DNA of 64,000 nucleotides from contig JAAOMT010000597.1 in the NCBI GenBank assembly GCA_016748015.1, forward strand, positions 200,351-264,350, read 5' to 3'. Made by a program: the position numbers and the translations under genes. This document shows positions 11,380 through 23,309 of this stretch, piece by piece; the stretch's first letter is position 1; each line of letters starts with the position of its first letter. Below the pieces are notes generated by a model. The model did no database searches. It was not told where the DNA came from and saw only the letters and a list, made by a program, of their open reading frames with translations. This stretch comes from Geosiphon pyriformis (lineage: Eukaryota > Glomeromycota > Glomeromycetes > Archaeosporales > Geosiphonaceae).

Positions 11380-12345
11380 TTGGAACAGATAAACATGGCA
11401 AATTTAGACCCACTCCAACAGATACAACTAAAGATGTTACTCAGCAACTTTAATAACATTTTTGCTAGCAAAAATGAATTTGGCCACACCAACATCATCC
11501 AGCATCAGATCAAAACTGGAGATGGAATGCCAATTAAACAAAGAGCATACAGAGTACCACCAGCTAGCCATGAGATCATTCATCAAAAAATCAATCAGAT
11601 GCTTGACAATGAGCTAATTCAGCCATCAATGAGTTTATGGTCATTACCAGTGATACTAGTCCAGAAAAAGAATAGAAAAATTTGCTTTTGTGTAAATTAC
11701 TAGAAATTGAATAGAGTAACCAAGAGAGACAGCTACTCAACTCCAAAGATCCAAGAACTATTCAATGCTTTTGGAGGAAACAAATGGTTCTTGACACTGG
11801 ATCTAAATAGTGGCTACTGACAAGTAGCCATGGATCCAGCTGACAAAGAAAAAACCATATTTACAACAAGAGAAAGGAATTTCGAATTTGAAGTCATGCC
11901 ATTTGGCTTGATAAACACTCCAACAACATTCCAACAGCTTATGGAAATTGTATATACTAGACTACTATGGAAATTAGTAGTCATATACTTAAATGACACC
12001 AATGTATTCTCAAAAACATTTGATAATCATCTGCATCACCTTCAGCAGGTGTTTGAAAGACTAAAAAGAGCTGGATTGAAACTAAATGCAATAAAGTGTT
12101 TCTTTAAAAAAACTAAACTCAAGTTTTTGAGACATGTTATAAGCAAAAATGATATCAAAACGAATCCAAATAAGATTGCAATAGTAAAAAACTTTTCAGT
12201 ACCAACAAACTTGTCAAAACTAAGGGCATTTTTGGGATTTGCAGGCTATTATCACTGCTTTATCAAGGACTTTTCCAAACTAGCTCAGCCACTTCACCAG
12301 CTACAAACTAAGAATGTAAAGTATGAATAGACTGAAGCTTAACAA
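11380..12345 (+). pseudogene. pol: Element C reverse transcriptase
   Basis: Ty3-type RT: QHQIKTGDGMPIKQRAYRVP near the start, then SLPVILVQKKNRKI, LDLNSGY*QVAMDP, FEFEVMPFGLINTPTTFQQL and the active-site box VIYLNDTNVF near 11980-12005. The usual YxDD is YLND, so one catalytic Asp is Asn. TAG at 11701 and TGA near 11818 (a Trp codon) also break the frame. Confidence 0.9.
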
Positions 12346-12790
12346 AAAGCATTTGACACATTGAGAAGAAAGCTTATTCAAGCTCCAGTGTTAATGTATC
12401 CAGATTACAGCAAATCATTTATCATCACTACAGATGCATTAGGTCAAACATTGGAAGCAGTACTATTGCAGAAAAGACCAGATGGAAGAAAACATCCAGT
12501 AGCTTATGCCAATAGAAGCTTAAATCCAGCTGAAAAGAACTATGAAACTCCAGCACTAGAACACTTAGCAATCTATTGGGCAATCATGAAATAAAGAAAA
12601 TACTTGAGCCAAAAGTTTGAAATATACATAGATCACAAAGAACTAACTTCAATTTAGAAACAAGAATTTGCAGACAATCGCCATGCAAGATGGAAAATAG
12701 AACTTTTACCATTTAACTATACAGTACATTATAAAAAGGGAAAAGATAATGGAAATGCTGATGGATTGTCACAAATGAGACAAATCTAAA
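12346..12790 (+). pseudogene. pol: Element C RNase H
   Basis: Open part 12361-12594. TTDALGQ keeps the first catalytic Asp, TPALEHLAIYW keeps the Glu, and YIDHKELTS keeps the third acidic residue. A Trp codon has become TAA at 12592 and a Gln codon TAG near 12656. It would degrade the RNA strand of the RNA:cDNA hybrid. Confidence 0.85.
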
Positions 12791-12829
12791 AACATTCCAA
12801 CCCAAAAATATAACAAAAAAATGAATATA

Positions 12830-14196
12830 CAAAAATACCAACAACTACAACATTATATAAAGATTTAATTGTTCAAGGAGAAATTATCTCAAAAAGAACA
12901 AAAAGACATAAAACAACAATCCAAATATTTTATTAACCATCAAAATATACTTTACTGGAAAAACAAGAAAAATTCAGATCAACCAACCAGAATAATCAAA
13001 GAATCAAAAAAAGAGACAATATTATTTAATATATATTTAGACCCAACAGCAGGGCATTTTTACAAAGAAGCAACCATGGAAAGAACCAGAAAAAGATACT
13101 ATTGGCCATTAATGTATTTAGACATCATCCAATACGTGCAAAATTGTAATGCTTGTTAGAGAAGAGAAAAAGCAAGACCAAGTGAATCATTAAGACCAAT
13201 TAAAATAGAACAACCATTTGATCGCATTGGAATTGACTTAGTTAGACCATTAACAATCACCAGCAGAGACAACAGATATATTGCAGTAGCCATGGACTAT
13301 CTTACCAAATGGCCAAAAGCAAAAGCCATTCAAAGAGCAGATGCAGAATCTGTTGCCAAATTTGTTCATCAAGATTTGATTTGTTGACATAGATGTCCAA
13401 AAAAACTATTATCAGATCAAGAAACTCACTTTGTGAACAGAACACTGGCAGAATTAAGTCAAAGATTTGGAATTAAAAGACCATTATCATCACCATATCA
13501 TCCACAAACCAATGGACTAGTTGAAAAATTCAATAGAATATTGTGTGAAGCAATTGTCAAAATCAGTCAAGAAAACCAAGATGAATGGAATTTGTTCATA
13601 CCATCAGTATTATTTGCTTATCAGACAATGAAGCAAGATACCACACAAAGCAACACCATTTGAACTAGTATATGGTAGAACAGCAATATTACCAGTTGAG
13701 ATAGAGGTCAATACATATCCAACTGAACCAATAACAGAAAATAATTTTCAAGAAACATTGTTAAAAAGAACATATGACTTAATGGAAACACTAAAAACAG
13801 ACAACAAAAAGCAGCTGACAACATACAAAAGTCACAAGAGAAACAAAAAGAGAGACACAATAACCAACTACCAGACAAACCAGTTGAATTCAAGATTAGA
13901 GACAAAGTACTTCTACATCATACTAAAATGGAAAAACAATGGAATGAAAAATTTGACCCCAAATGCGATGGACCATTTCACATTGAAGAAATTTTTGGAA
14001 ATAGAGCTTACAAATTAAGATGGGACAACAAAATCTTAGCCAAAGCAGCACATGGTAATCAATTGAAACAATATTACTAGATAGTATTATCATCTACCAA
14101 TAACATTCTACAACTAGAAGTACAAAGAATACTAGTTCAACCAGATGAGATTCCACAAGATCTGGAACCAATCATAGTTATTGAACCAAACACATA
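12830..14196 (+). pseudogene. pol: Element C integrase
   Basis: The N-terminal zinc-binding region (AGHFYKEATMERTRKRYYWP ... NCNAC) is open 12869-13159. In the core, IGIDLVRP keeps the first Asp, LLSDQETHF the second and TNGLVEKFNRIL the Glu. An in-frame TGA at about 13385 lies between IC and HRCPK, the same position as in B, E and H. A one-base shift near 13660 separates the core from the basic C-terminus (13758-14090). Confidence 0.88.
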
Positions 14197-14249
14197 AAAT
14201 CAAACAATCAGAGAGTATATAAAGACACAGTATACACAACAAAAGCAAT

Positions 14250-14892
14250 CAAGAAAATAGAAATACCAGATTATATTCACACTATAGCTCAACAATTGTT
14301 TTAGGTCTTAAGTCAACAATAGTTAGACATGGAAATTATCATTAACAACCAAACAATTTGCTATCGAAACACTAAAAGAAAGACAAAAAACACACCATAT
14401 TAGCAGATATCAAAGAATGATAAAAACTGGTCAGATAACATAATAGAAAAAGTAAAAAACACATTTGGGAAAATACCTATTATAGCACCAACAAAAGAAC
14501 TTACAAAAGAGAATTGAAAGCAATGGACAGGACAACTTTTAATATCATATTGTTACTACCAGTTAGGTCGGAAGTTGAATATTCAGGAGTTGTATATCAA
14601 CAAATCCAAAAAAATATTCAACCAAGACATAATACAGCAAATTAAAGAATTTATCGGAAAGAAAATAAATTCAATACTACATGTTAGAACAATGTATTGA
14701 CTACACAACATATTTTGAAACTATTCAGAAATACTGTTATACTCTGACATAGAAACCATAACCATTAACCAATGGGGAAGAATGAACAATACACAAGTGG
14801 AAAATGTGAGAAACAGAGTCAAACAAACAATACTTGAAAAAGAAGTATTAGAATTAATTCAAAACAAAAATTTCGACAGAGCTCAATATTAA
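14250..14892 (+). pseudogene. Element C ORF3
   Basis: Degenerate copy of the post-integrase ORF. Recognisable blocks are ISYCYYQLGRKLNIQELYIN, TITINQWGRMNNTQ and the C-terminal FDRAQY just before the PPT. It matches the intact E copy (35955) in order and spacing. Function is unknown. Confidence 0.7.
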
Positions 14893-14906
14893 AAAGAAGA
14901 AAATAA
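14891..14906 (+). other. Polypurine tract of element C
   Basis: AAAAAGAAGAAAATAA lies directly upstream of the 3' LTR, the standard position for plus-strand priming. Confidence 0.7.
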
Positions 14907-15788
14907 TGTTACTTATAGAAAAGAAAAACAGATATAGGAAAATAGTAGACCAATAGGAGAGTAGTAGTTAGCATGTGAACACATTGCTCAGCAATGTGGA
15001 GCAATGTCAAAAAATATGGCACATTGCTTAGCAATGTGGAGCAATGTCAAAAATCACAGCATATTGCTCAGCAATATGGAGCGATGTCAAGAAAATATGG
15101 CATATTGCTCAGCAATGTGAACATTACTTAAAAAATTATAGCACATCACTTGGGAATGTGAGCAATTTCGTAAAACCCAAATTATGTATATATAGTGATA
15201 GCATTAGAAGTAGAAAGAACAGACCTCTTAGTTTAGATTTAATCTAAGCAATCTTTTATTCACAAATATTAATAAATAATTATTTACTATCTCAATCCAC
15301 TTTCTACTATCAACACTTTATGTTAATAGTAAGTGATACTTAACCACACGAGAACAATAGCTCTTGATCATGGCTATTGACAGGAAACTAACTTGCAATT
15401 GCTTTCATTTATTTCTTTATTTTTTTCTTTTATTTCTTTTGTTTTGTCATTTTGTTGGTTTTACTAAACTGATTAAAAATTAAGCACTGAGTTATTAATA
15501 TCAAGGATAGCCTGGTAAAAGACTCCAAAGGAAGAGTATAGGAATTGAGAATTTAAAGATAGCTTACCAGAAGAACATCTCTGCCAAGATTACTGGCCAT
15601 TATGCTGAGAAAAAAATTCAACAGAATTGTGATTCTGGGAGGCTATGGAAAAGACAACACTTGAATTTTTGTCTATTATACAAAGGGCACCACAACAAAA
15701 CCTTCAGATATCAACACCAGAATACCAACTCAGCACCAAGTTACAGATTTGTTATTTGACTTGAGACCCCAAATAATCATCTGTAACA
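14907..15788 (+). repeat. Element C 3' LTR
   Basis: TGTTACTTATAG to CTGTAACA, with the same 40-bp array (14980-15175) and TATA box as the 5' copy. The visible differences between the two LTRs are mostly transitions. The flanking CTGG is the second target copy. Confidence 0.92.
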
Positions 15789-16041
15789 CTGGTCAAGGAG
15801 GAACATGTAACACTTCATGTCAATACACAATTCTCATAAGCAATTGGATAAGTTATGAGACACCTATAATGGCTGTCTGGCACTTAACAATCTTTCATTT
15901 GAACAGCTACTCGCACAACAAAAATGAGATCTGGTAAATAGCCAATGCCAAATTAGAAGGTGCTTTGCCCAGTAAGATTCTAGAGATAAAAAACAACTCT
16001 TCAGAACCAGTTGACATCATCTTTATCCCCAATCCAGATGC
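15789..16041 (+). pseudogene. Element B cysteine-rich domain, part 2 (between C and G1)
   Basis: Continues the domain cut at 5621: GGTCNTSCQYTILISNW, a region matching the AxxQLxxxPHDxDEIW block of the other elements, TAA in place of Trp/Arg near 15935, then EPVDIIFIPNPDA. It stops at the ATGC target of solo LTR G1 and resumes at 17060 with FLDIETSPEEFHEHYQN. Confidence 0.8.
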
Positions 16042-17059
16042 TATTACAGATAAACTTGGTTGGATAGGGAAATGGTAATGTTTGGTGCTCTCAAGTATTG
16101 GTAATACATGTTTTATGTAATTTTAGTAGCTTAATCTTGATTATTAGTTTCTGAAGGTCTTATTTTACTGGTTGTGAATTTATCTATTGAGTTCTTTGGT
16201 TATAAAACACAGAGTTTTGGTTCTTGTTAATTACAACTTCTTATAAAAGTGAGCTTTTTTTTCTGAGCTAATGAATGCAGTCATTAGGATCTGGTGTTGT
16301 CTTTTTGTCCTTCTGATTAGCTATTAAGATAATATTAATATTCAAAAACCTAGGGAAAGCTTCTTTCTTTTACTAGGCTATCACAAAGTCTATTCTCAGA
16401 CAGTCAATTTTATTATGTTGCTGCTCCACAAGAAAAAAAATAAAGAAAAAAAAATAAAAGAAAAGCTAAATTAGTATTGTTAATTGTTATAATCAAGAAA
16501 AATTGGTCCAAATCATTAATAGTTTGAAACAATTATGCTAAAAACATCTGTTTTAAAACAAAGGTATAAAACAATAATTAATTTATGTAAATTTACAAAA
16601 TTTGAGAACATGAATTTGTAATTCTGATTTCTTAATAATTGATTTATTTCAGAAAATAAATATAGAATATAATAAATAATAAAGGGATATAGATATTTGA
16701 TTCTTGTTTAGTAATTTGTATTTATTTGTCTGTTTGTTTCTATTTTCTACAACTACTTGTTTTTATACATTTTTTTGGTTTTACAAGATTGCTTCTGATT
16801 GTTTTATTATTGCTAACTATTGCTTTGCTATTTTTGTTATTGCTTTGTTCTTTTACATTATTATTAGTTATCCTATGTTATAACATGTTATCTAGTGTTA
16901 TTCTGTGTTATTTTGTGTTATCCCACATTGTAATGCATTATTCTGCATTATTCTAAGTTATAATGTATTATCCAATGTTATTGCACACTATTCTGTATTA
17001 TGTTATATTCTGGTTATGTTTCTTTATAACTTCAGATCGGTTTTTCTACTCAAGTAACA
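16042..17059 (-). mobile_element. Solo LTR G1
   Basis: About 1.02 kb with no pol or gag. In plus orientation it starts TATTACAGATAAAC and ends CAAGTAACA. Perfect 4-bp target repeats ATGC lie at 16038-16041 and 17060-17063. A second copy is G2 at 62959. Orientation is inferred as minus because the complement contains a TAGCTNANCAGAAGGNC block like the U5-side block of the B, C and H LTRs. It presumably arose by recombination between two LTRs of a full element. Confidence 0.85.
16860..17010. repeat. Short tandem TTATNCTRTG-type repeats in solo LTR G1
   Basis: Roughly ten-base units (variants of TGTTATCCTG and TGTTATTCTG) are repeated more than ten times. A corresponding array lies at about 63780-63900 in G2. 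It corresponds to the U3 side if the LTR is read on the minus strand. Confidence 0.6.
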
Positions 17060-17886
17060 ATGCATTTTTAGATATTGAGACAAGTCCAGAGGAATTTCAT
17101 GAGCATTACCAGAATTTAGCATCAACAAAAGAAGAGCAAGAACAGCACTTGGAAGAAATAAACACCCAATTATGTGACTATTGTTTGATTTTATATGATT
17201 TCCAATATTATAATAAATGTAACCTCATCTACAATCTACTACCATGCATAATCTACACAAATCCAGAGAAAGATAAACCAATTAGCAGTTGCAAATTGGA
17301 ATCGAAATCACTGTTCAATTCCAATTTAAACTCCAACAACAATGACAATAAAAATAGTGGTTTCAGCTCTGTTCAAAATGGCAATGAAAATAACAATGAT
17401 TTAAACTTTAATTCAAACTCAGAACAATATATCATGCTTCTTGACCTCACTAAAAAGCAGGAACTTAAATGGTTCAACAATAATAATGAAGATATCATGC
17501 TAAAATGTGCACATGATACTAATGCAGAATTTGATCTAAAATATCCTAAAAAAATGCCATCAAATTGGAACTGCATTCATGCACCTATATTGATTTCAAA
17601 GTAGTATTGAAAATCTCAGCAACAACAATGATTCAATTAGCATTTAGGAGTAACTTAGCAAAAAAAAAAATTAACATCAAAAGAGGAATAATTGATGCAG
17701 AATATATAAAAAATATCATTGTAATGCTACAAAATAACTCAGAAAAGACCTATATTATAGAGCCAAATAAAAAGATAATACAGGCAATATTCCTGCCTTT
17801 GGTTAAAATAGCTTAATTAGTATTAGTGGGAAACAAGAAAAAATTAAGAATCACAGCTAGAAAGATATAGGGTTTCGGATCCATGG
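17060..17886 (+). pseudogene. Element B linker and dUTPase, part 1 (cut by element E)
   Basis: Begins FLDIETSPEEFHEHYQNLAS, continues through CDYCLILYDFQYY and the Ser/Asn-rich linker to motif 1 (HDTNAEFDLK), motif 2 (FRSNLAKKK), motif 3 (GIIDAEYIKN) and the start of motif 5 (GFGSM). A frameshift near 17560 splits the two open pieces (to 17604 and 17565-17816). Element E landed within motif 5; the target ATGG is at 17883-17886. The rest is at 37510. Several motif residues are degraded, so it is inactive. Confidence 0.82.
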
Positions 17887-18761
17887 TGTTATGGTTTAAG
17901 AATTTAACAAAAAAATCATAAAAATAATATAAACTATTCAATCATAATATAGTGCAGTAATAATCTTAGAAAGATAATAATTAACATAGTAGCAAACACC
18001 ATTTTGTGATAATGACAAGCACCAGTTCACAATAGCAGTCAACACCAACTGGTAATAACAACAAACACCAAGTTGAAATATCAAAAAGAAAGTATTACAA
18101 TGTGTTTTCTCATAGAACTACAAACATGTATATATACAGTAGCTTTAATATTGAGAAAAAAAAAATCAAGTAATAAAAATCATAACTTATCAAGCATTAG
18201 ATTCAATTTATCTAACAAACTTCACTTTAAATTGTACCTTTAAATTAAATATTTCAAGAAACCTTTAAATCAAAAAGAAATGAAAAAAAATATTTAAAAC
18301 TGAATTATCACAACCCCAAAGTAGTAAAAAACTCATTTGTGTTAATTATTGAATGAAACTATCATTCATCAGTTGAATTCCTTGGAAAAATAATCCCTGA
18401 TCAGGATTATTTATGTTGTTACTAATTGATAAAAGCTTTATTGTGAGAATTAGGAAAAATGCTAAAGGCCATTAACATTCTGTGTTTCTAGATTAGAGAA
18501 ACACATCAGGCAATTGCAAGGATAGCCTCAGAGAAAACTCCAGACAGTGGATAGATTTCAGATTAGTCTCTGAGAAAGAGTACATAAACACACACAACAA
18601 TCAAAAATTGAGAAATAACTTACATCGTAATATTAAAGAGAAAGCCTTTAGTATACCAGTGACATTATTACACAAATAGAATTAAGGAACTCATGAGAGA
18701 CTGATTGCAATTAAAACAGAATATTGGCAATTAAATATACCAAGAAAACCATTTCATAACA
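17887..18761 (+). repeat. Element E 5' LTR
   Basis: TGTTATGGTTTAAG to TTTCATAACA. It contains ACCAACTGGTAATA / AACACCAAGTTG repeats in U3 (about 17995-18080) and a TATA box at 18129-18136. It is nearly collinear with 36637-37509. Confidence 0.92.
18129..18136 (+). promoter_or_regulatory. TATA box of element E 5' LTR
   Basis: TATATATA about 240 bp into the LTR, the same offset as in B. The copy in the 3' LTR is at 36879-36886. Confidence 0.6.
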
Positions 18762-18763
18762 TT

Positions 18764-18780
18764 TGGTGAATCCTACGAAG
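18764..18780 (+). other. Primer-binding site of element E (different class)
   Basis: TGGTGAATCCTACGAAG begins two bases after the LTR. It differs from the TGGTGCTCCCTGT of the other elements, so E probably uses another tRNA primer. The tRNA is not identified here. Confidence 0.75.
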
Positions 18781-18989
18781 AAAAAAAATCAAAAAGAAAA
18801 TAATAATTAGCAATAATTTATTGCTAAAAAGAAAGAAACAAAAGTGGCGACAAAAACTCCTAACCTTACTGTTCTTGAATTCTGCTGTGCTATTTACACA
18901 CAAAATTAAAGTAATCTTGAATTACCAGAAGGGTGTTGTCCAGCAGAATTTGCCCTTACTTATTATATCAACGCCAAAATAAATTATCA

Positions 18990-19462
18990 TATAGGAAAGG
19001 AAAAAAAACCACATGACACAAAACTTGGATTGTATAGAGAATTATCACAATATACTACAAAGGAAGTAACAGTAATAGCCACAACTATTGTCAAAATCCA
19101 TTGAGAAATTAAGCAATATGCCAACAAAAATTTTCCAATATCCACAGGAAATACTAGAGAATGTGCCAACAAAACCAAAGAAAATTTAGAAACTAATCAG
19201 AAAAGTAACCAGCAAAAACTAGAAACACCTGCTCAAATACCAAAGAAAACTGTCACTCAATCAATAAAAAAACAACATATTTATTCACCAGAAAATAAAT
19301 CATACTATTTTTCACCAGAAAATAAGATACAAATTCTATTAAGAGCTGCATCATCATCAACATCAACTCCACAAATGCCAAAAACTCCTAGTTATACTGA
19401 TAAAATTAAACAATGTAACTGGAGAGACATACCAATTACAGGAGAATATTCATTGCTATTTT
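18990..19462 (+). pseudogene. gag: Element E Gag N-terminal domain
   Basis: A mostly open frame with one TGA near 19105 encodes a Lys/Asn/Thr-rich segment (REFAKxx-like spacing, then PEIPKKTVTQS-type and SSSTSTPQMPKTPS). Position between PBS and capsid matches the N-terminal Gag domain of C and H. Sequence similarity is weak, so the assignment is by position. Confidence 0.5.
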
Positions 19463-19491
19463 AAAACCCTCTTTTTCAACCAAAATTTGGA

Positions 19492-20560
19492 ATGGGGTTT
19501 GAAAACCGTGAAAAGGAGTCTGAATTGGAATCCAAAAAAGAAACCAGCAAAAAAACAATTACAAGACTGGTTATTGAAACAAGCAGCCAGTTCAGAAACC
19601 AAGAAACTCGTGATCAAGAGGAAGAACCGGATATAAGGAAAGCCACTTTTAGGAACACTCAAGGAAATATCATCCCACCTCCTCTTAAACCAATAAGCCC
19701 ACCAGTAGAAAATGGCGATAAAATGGTCACATCATACATTGCAAGATTAACAGATTTCTCAGGAGAGGAAGAAGAAACAGACATGCACACATGGCTCAAA
19801 GAAGCACAAAAAGCCATCCAGACAAATAACTAGAATGACCAAAAAGCAATTCAAACATTATCTTTCTTCCTGAAAGGCACAGCCAACTTGTGGTATCAAA
19901 GCCTGAAAACAAAATACACAAGCTTCGTCAAATTTAAAAATGCACTTCTAGAGTATTTTAGCGACCCAAATGCCATAATCTAACTACAAAACAAATTCAA
20001 TACTATCAAGTAAGGTACTGGTGAAACTGTTACCCAATACCTTGCTTGATTCAATCGAATTTACTGTCAAATTGAAGCGATTGAATAAGAATACTACACT
20101 GATCCTCAGGTTTTAAATCAGTTTATTAGAGGATTAAAAAACAGCATTTTAGGAAAAGTATGCCCTGCCAACCCTAATTCCTTACCAGAAGCTGTTATGC
20201 TTGCCAGAGCCCTTGAATCAGCTGAGAAAAAAGCTAACTATAGTCAAATAGTTAACATAGTAATGGAAGAAAATAAGATAGAAACATTAGAGAAAAGAGT
20301 AATGTAATTAGGGGAAGAACTCTCTAAGAAAATAGAAAGTTACTTTATCCTGGATCCAAGAAAAAATACATACCAACCACTCCAAAAACACAGCCAAGAA
20401 GTCAGCAACAGTCAAAATAATCGCTCATTGGGCCAGAAATTCAGAACAGAAATGTGCACCTGCCATTTTTGCAAATGCATAAGACATTTGATTAGTCAAT
20501 ATCAAATGCGAATGATGCAGGAAGCACACAAAAATAATTATTATGCGCCACCCCAAATGC
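19492..20560 (+). pseudogene. gag: Element E Gag capsid and damaged zinc knuckle
   Basis: An open segment 19492-19833 starts with a Glu/Lys-rich stretch, then MVTSYIARLTDFSGEEEE, and continues into the capsid core (TQYLA*FNRIYCQIEA, VLNQFIRGLKNSILGKV). The knuckle is CHFCKCIRHLISQY: its last Cys is Tyr (TGT to TAT). Trp and Gln codons have become stops near 19833, 19983 and 20013. Confidence 0.8.
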
Positions 20561-21438
20561 CCAGAAACCAGTACATGCCAATACTATGCCAATATCCTAC
20601 CATGTATCAAAATCAAGGAACTTACCAGCAACAGCCCATGATAGCCAACTTAAATTGGCATTCTGAACCCCAAAATCAGCCTATGTAGAACCAGAATGCA
20701 TTGGTCCAGAAGAATTCAAACTGCACCAGAACCAGTCAGCAAACCAATCCAAACTACCAAAATTATCAACAAACTTATCTTAATATACCAGAAAATCTAA
20801 TCATTGGAAACAATGATGGTAGAAACATAAACAGAACCAAAAATTCCTCCAACAAATTGAGCCAAACAATATCACCAGCAGTTGCCACCGAAGATAGCAG
20901 TCTCACAGCTATTTTTCTTTTTGAATTAAAGGAAAACGAGGCTATGTTCAGTGAAGTGGCATTGGACAAAAAATGCCCAATTACTGCTATATATATGGAA
21001 GCCACTATAAACAATACCCCAATCAAACTTATCTTAGATAATGGATCCACTGGAAGCATCATAATGCTTCAACTAGTAAACCAACTGGGTTTTAAAGTTG
21101 ATCATGCCACAATGTCTCAAATCATAACAGCTGATAGAAGTACAAAGCTGCCTCATAGTGAAATTGACTCATTTCCTTTTGAAATTAATGACATAGTAAT
21201 ACCTACAAAAGTATTAGTAATAGACACTACACAATATCAAGCATTAGTAGGAAATAACTGGCTAACAAAAGCCAATGCCACCCTAGACTGGACTACCCAA
21301 GAGCTTCTGATCAATTATAATGACTACCAGACCAGAATTCCAGCCACCTGTGGCCACTTCCAAAAACCCAGTACCAACCAAAGACCTATCTTTGAATTTG
21401 AGGAAAATCCAGCACTACCAACTATTGAAACCTATTAG
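20560..21438 (+). pseudogene. pol: Element E linker and aspartic protease
   Basis: A Gln/Asn/Pro/Tyr-rich linker leads into a protease in an open frame from 20701 to 21438. FPFEL-like and FSEVALDKKCP precede LILDNGSTGSIIM, and ALVGNNWLTKAN follows. The D-S/T-G triad reads DNG (Ser to Asn, G-to-A). Otherwise this is one of the better preserved protease frames in the window. Confidence 0.82.
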
Positions 21439-21469
21439 CTCTCTTGGGCTAATAACCAAAAAACAGGAC

Positions 21470-22320
21470 TACCAGCCATACCAACATGGACCAGCGAAGA
21501 AAGATCTAAATGGAACCAGGTAAGTTCATGAAGAAACCACCAGCAACACAGACCAAAGCTAGAATGCTCGGTTTGCAAAAAAAAACTCTCATCTATGACT
21601 GCGTACAGTGTACCAGACGAAAACCCAAGAAACCCCACCCACTACTATTGTAATTGTTGTAACAAAGAAAAATACGGTTACTTAGAAAGACATGGAAAAT
21701 AGGACGAGAAACTGTGCTTCACTTGTGAAGAACTATTACCAAGAGGGTGTGACTGGAACAACATACTAGGCAAAGGAGGAACATATAATGCAACTTGCCA
21801 ATACACAATCCTCATTTGTGACTGGGTAAAAGAAAGAACACCATTCGAAGCAGTGTTCAACAGAGCATTAAAAAAACTATAGCACTACCCACACGATAAG
21901 GACGAGTTGTACAACACTGCACAGGCCAAAGAAAGAGAAGGAACTGCTGAAGAAATACAACATTGGAAAGAGTCAGCCAAAGTAACCAATAAAGTCGCCA
22001 GCTACAACATGTTCGACCCAGTAGATGAATTCTAGAACTACTACCAACAACTATGCTTCACTCAACAAGAGCAAGAACAATACCTCACCCAAATCAACAC
22101 TTATCTCTGCGAAAACTGTCTTATTCTGTGCCAAAATCAGTGCTGTGAAGAGTGTCAAGATGAAAAAGACTTAGAAAGAAAAATGGAAATTGAGAATCAG
22201 CAGTCTCAAAATCAATCAATAAATCAACAAGACTCACCTGATGATCCCAGATCAGAAAAATTTGTAGCCTATACTAACCTAGAACAGGTGATTGACATTC
22301 AATACTTTGACAATGGGCAC
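21470..22320 (+). pseudogene. Element E cysteine-rich domain and linker (cut by D)
   Basis: Cys pairs CSVCKKKLSSM, YYCNCCNKE, CFTCEELLPRG, then ATCQYTILICDWVKERTPFEA and CENCLILCQNQCCEEC. TAG/TAA stops replace Trp/Gln near 21700, 21880 and 22033. The linker carries Gln/Asn/Ser and runs to IQYFDNGH, where D inserted at GCAC (22317-22320). Part of the frame is open to 22449 only because it runs on into D's LTR. Unnamed zinc-binding candidate shared by the family. Confidence 0.72.
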
Positions 22321-23309
22321 TATTACTGGAGGTTTTTGGTCTCTTTTTTTGAATGTTGTAACTGTTTGTTGGTTGCAAATTCATGTTTTCTAGAAGTAAT
22401 TGAACCTCCAATAACTGAATTTATCTTCAAATTATCTCTTATAATTTGAACTGCTGGGCTTATAAGTAGAATGGCCAATTCTGTGCCAGTTACTTTGTAT
22501 AGTTACATTGTAGTAAATGCCAACTCTTTTCCAGGAATTGCTTATCTGGAAGCTTACTAAAATGTGTAGTTACTTTGCTGTGAAAATCAACCCTTCTACA
22601 GAAATTTCATCTGTAGGCTACCCTAATGATTACAATAAGAAAATAAAAGAAAATAAAAGAAATATAAAAGAAATTGAATTCTGTTAAGGGAAACGTTTTC
22701 TATTCAGGCCTGGAGTCACTAACAGTTTACTGAAATTGGTAGTTAATCAATTTCAAAACGTTAGTTGGGTTTTGGGGATTTTCCAAGTGCAATAATTAAA
22801 AAATTTGGTTTTTCAAATTATTTGATATTTATTTTTTTTTGTGTGTGTAGGAATGGTTCTAGTGATAAATCTAAAGTAAGATACATTTTCTTAAAGAAAA
22901 AAGCTCTTCTTTTATATAACTTGTTATAGTACTAGTCTATGAACTTGCACTTTTTCTCTTTGCTTAACTTTTGGCAAACTAAAGATACATTTTGATGAAC
23001 TACAAGTTATTTTGCTAAACTATTAATTAATTTGGGTAAACTATTCATAATTTTGGCAAATTTCTATAAATTTTGGCAAATTTCTTATAAATTTCAGTGA
23101 ATTTTAGAATGTTACAAAGTTCAAAGTATTGTGTAATTTTATCATCTTACTTTTTGTTATACTAATTGGATTATTTAATTGAATCATGATATGTGATAAT
23201 TGATTAAATAATAAATGATAATTTGAAATGATATTAATATACTAATTAATTATAGGAATTATAAGGGTAATTTTCCTGCTAATTAATAGCTAAAATTCTA
23301 CTAGTAACA
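22321..23309 (-). repeat. Element D 3' LTR
   Basis: 989 bp; TATTAC at the left edge is TGTTAC with a transition, and GTAACA is at the right. Compared with the 5' LTR it has an extra tandem copy of a roughly 21-bp AAATTTTGGCAAATTTCT unit near 23050-23090. Most other differences are transitions. An A-rich GAAAATAAAA repeat lies at 22635-22680. Confidence 0.93.

Larger units (their letters stand above)
5622..15788 (+). mobile_element. Element C: dUTPase-type Ty3/gypsy retrotransposon inside B
   Basis: LTRs are 5622-6481 and 14907-15788, both TGTTAC...GTAACA. The target duplication is CTAG/CTGG. It has PBS, gag, protease, Cys-rich domain, dUTPase, RT, RNase H, integrase, ORF3 and PPT in order. 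Gag and protease share one frame; the rest is shifted, probably at the A-run near 9360. It is inactivated by many stop codons. Confidence 0.92.

Noticed and set aside
16726-16956. Hydrophobic Leu/Phe-rich reading frame in G1 (and a similar one at 63595-63780)
   Set aside because: It lies within a solo LTR in a T-rich repeat array. The hydrophobic translation is a by-product of TTA/TTT/CTT repeats, not a membrane protein gene.
22183-22449. Open frame crossing the E/D junction as a gene
   Set aside because: The first half is E's linker before dUTPase; from 22321 the frame simply runs into D's LTR.
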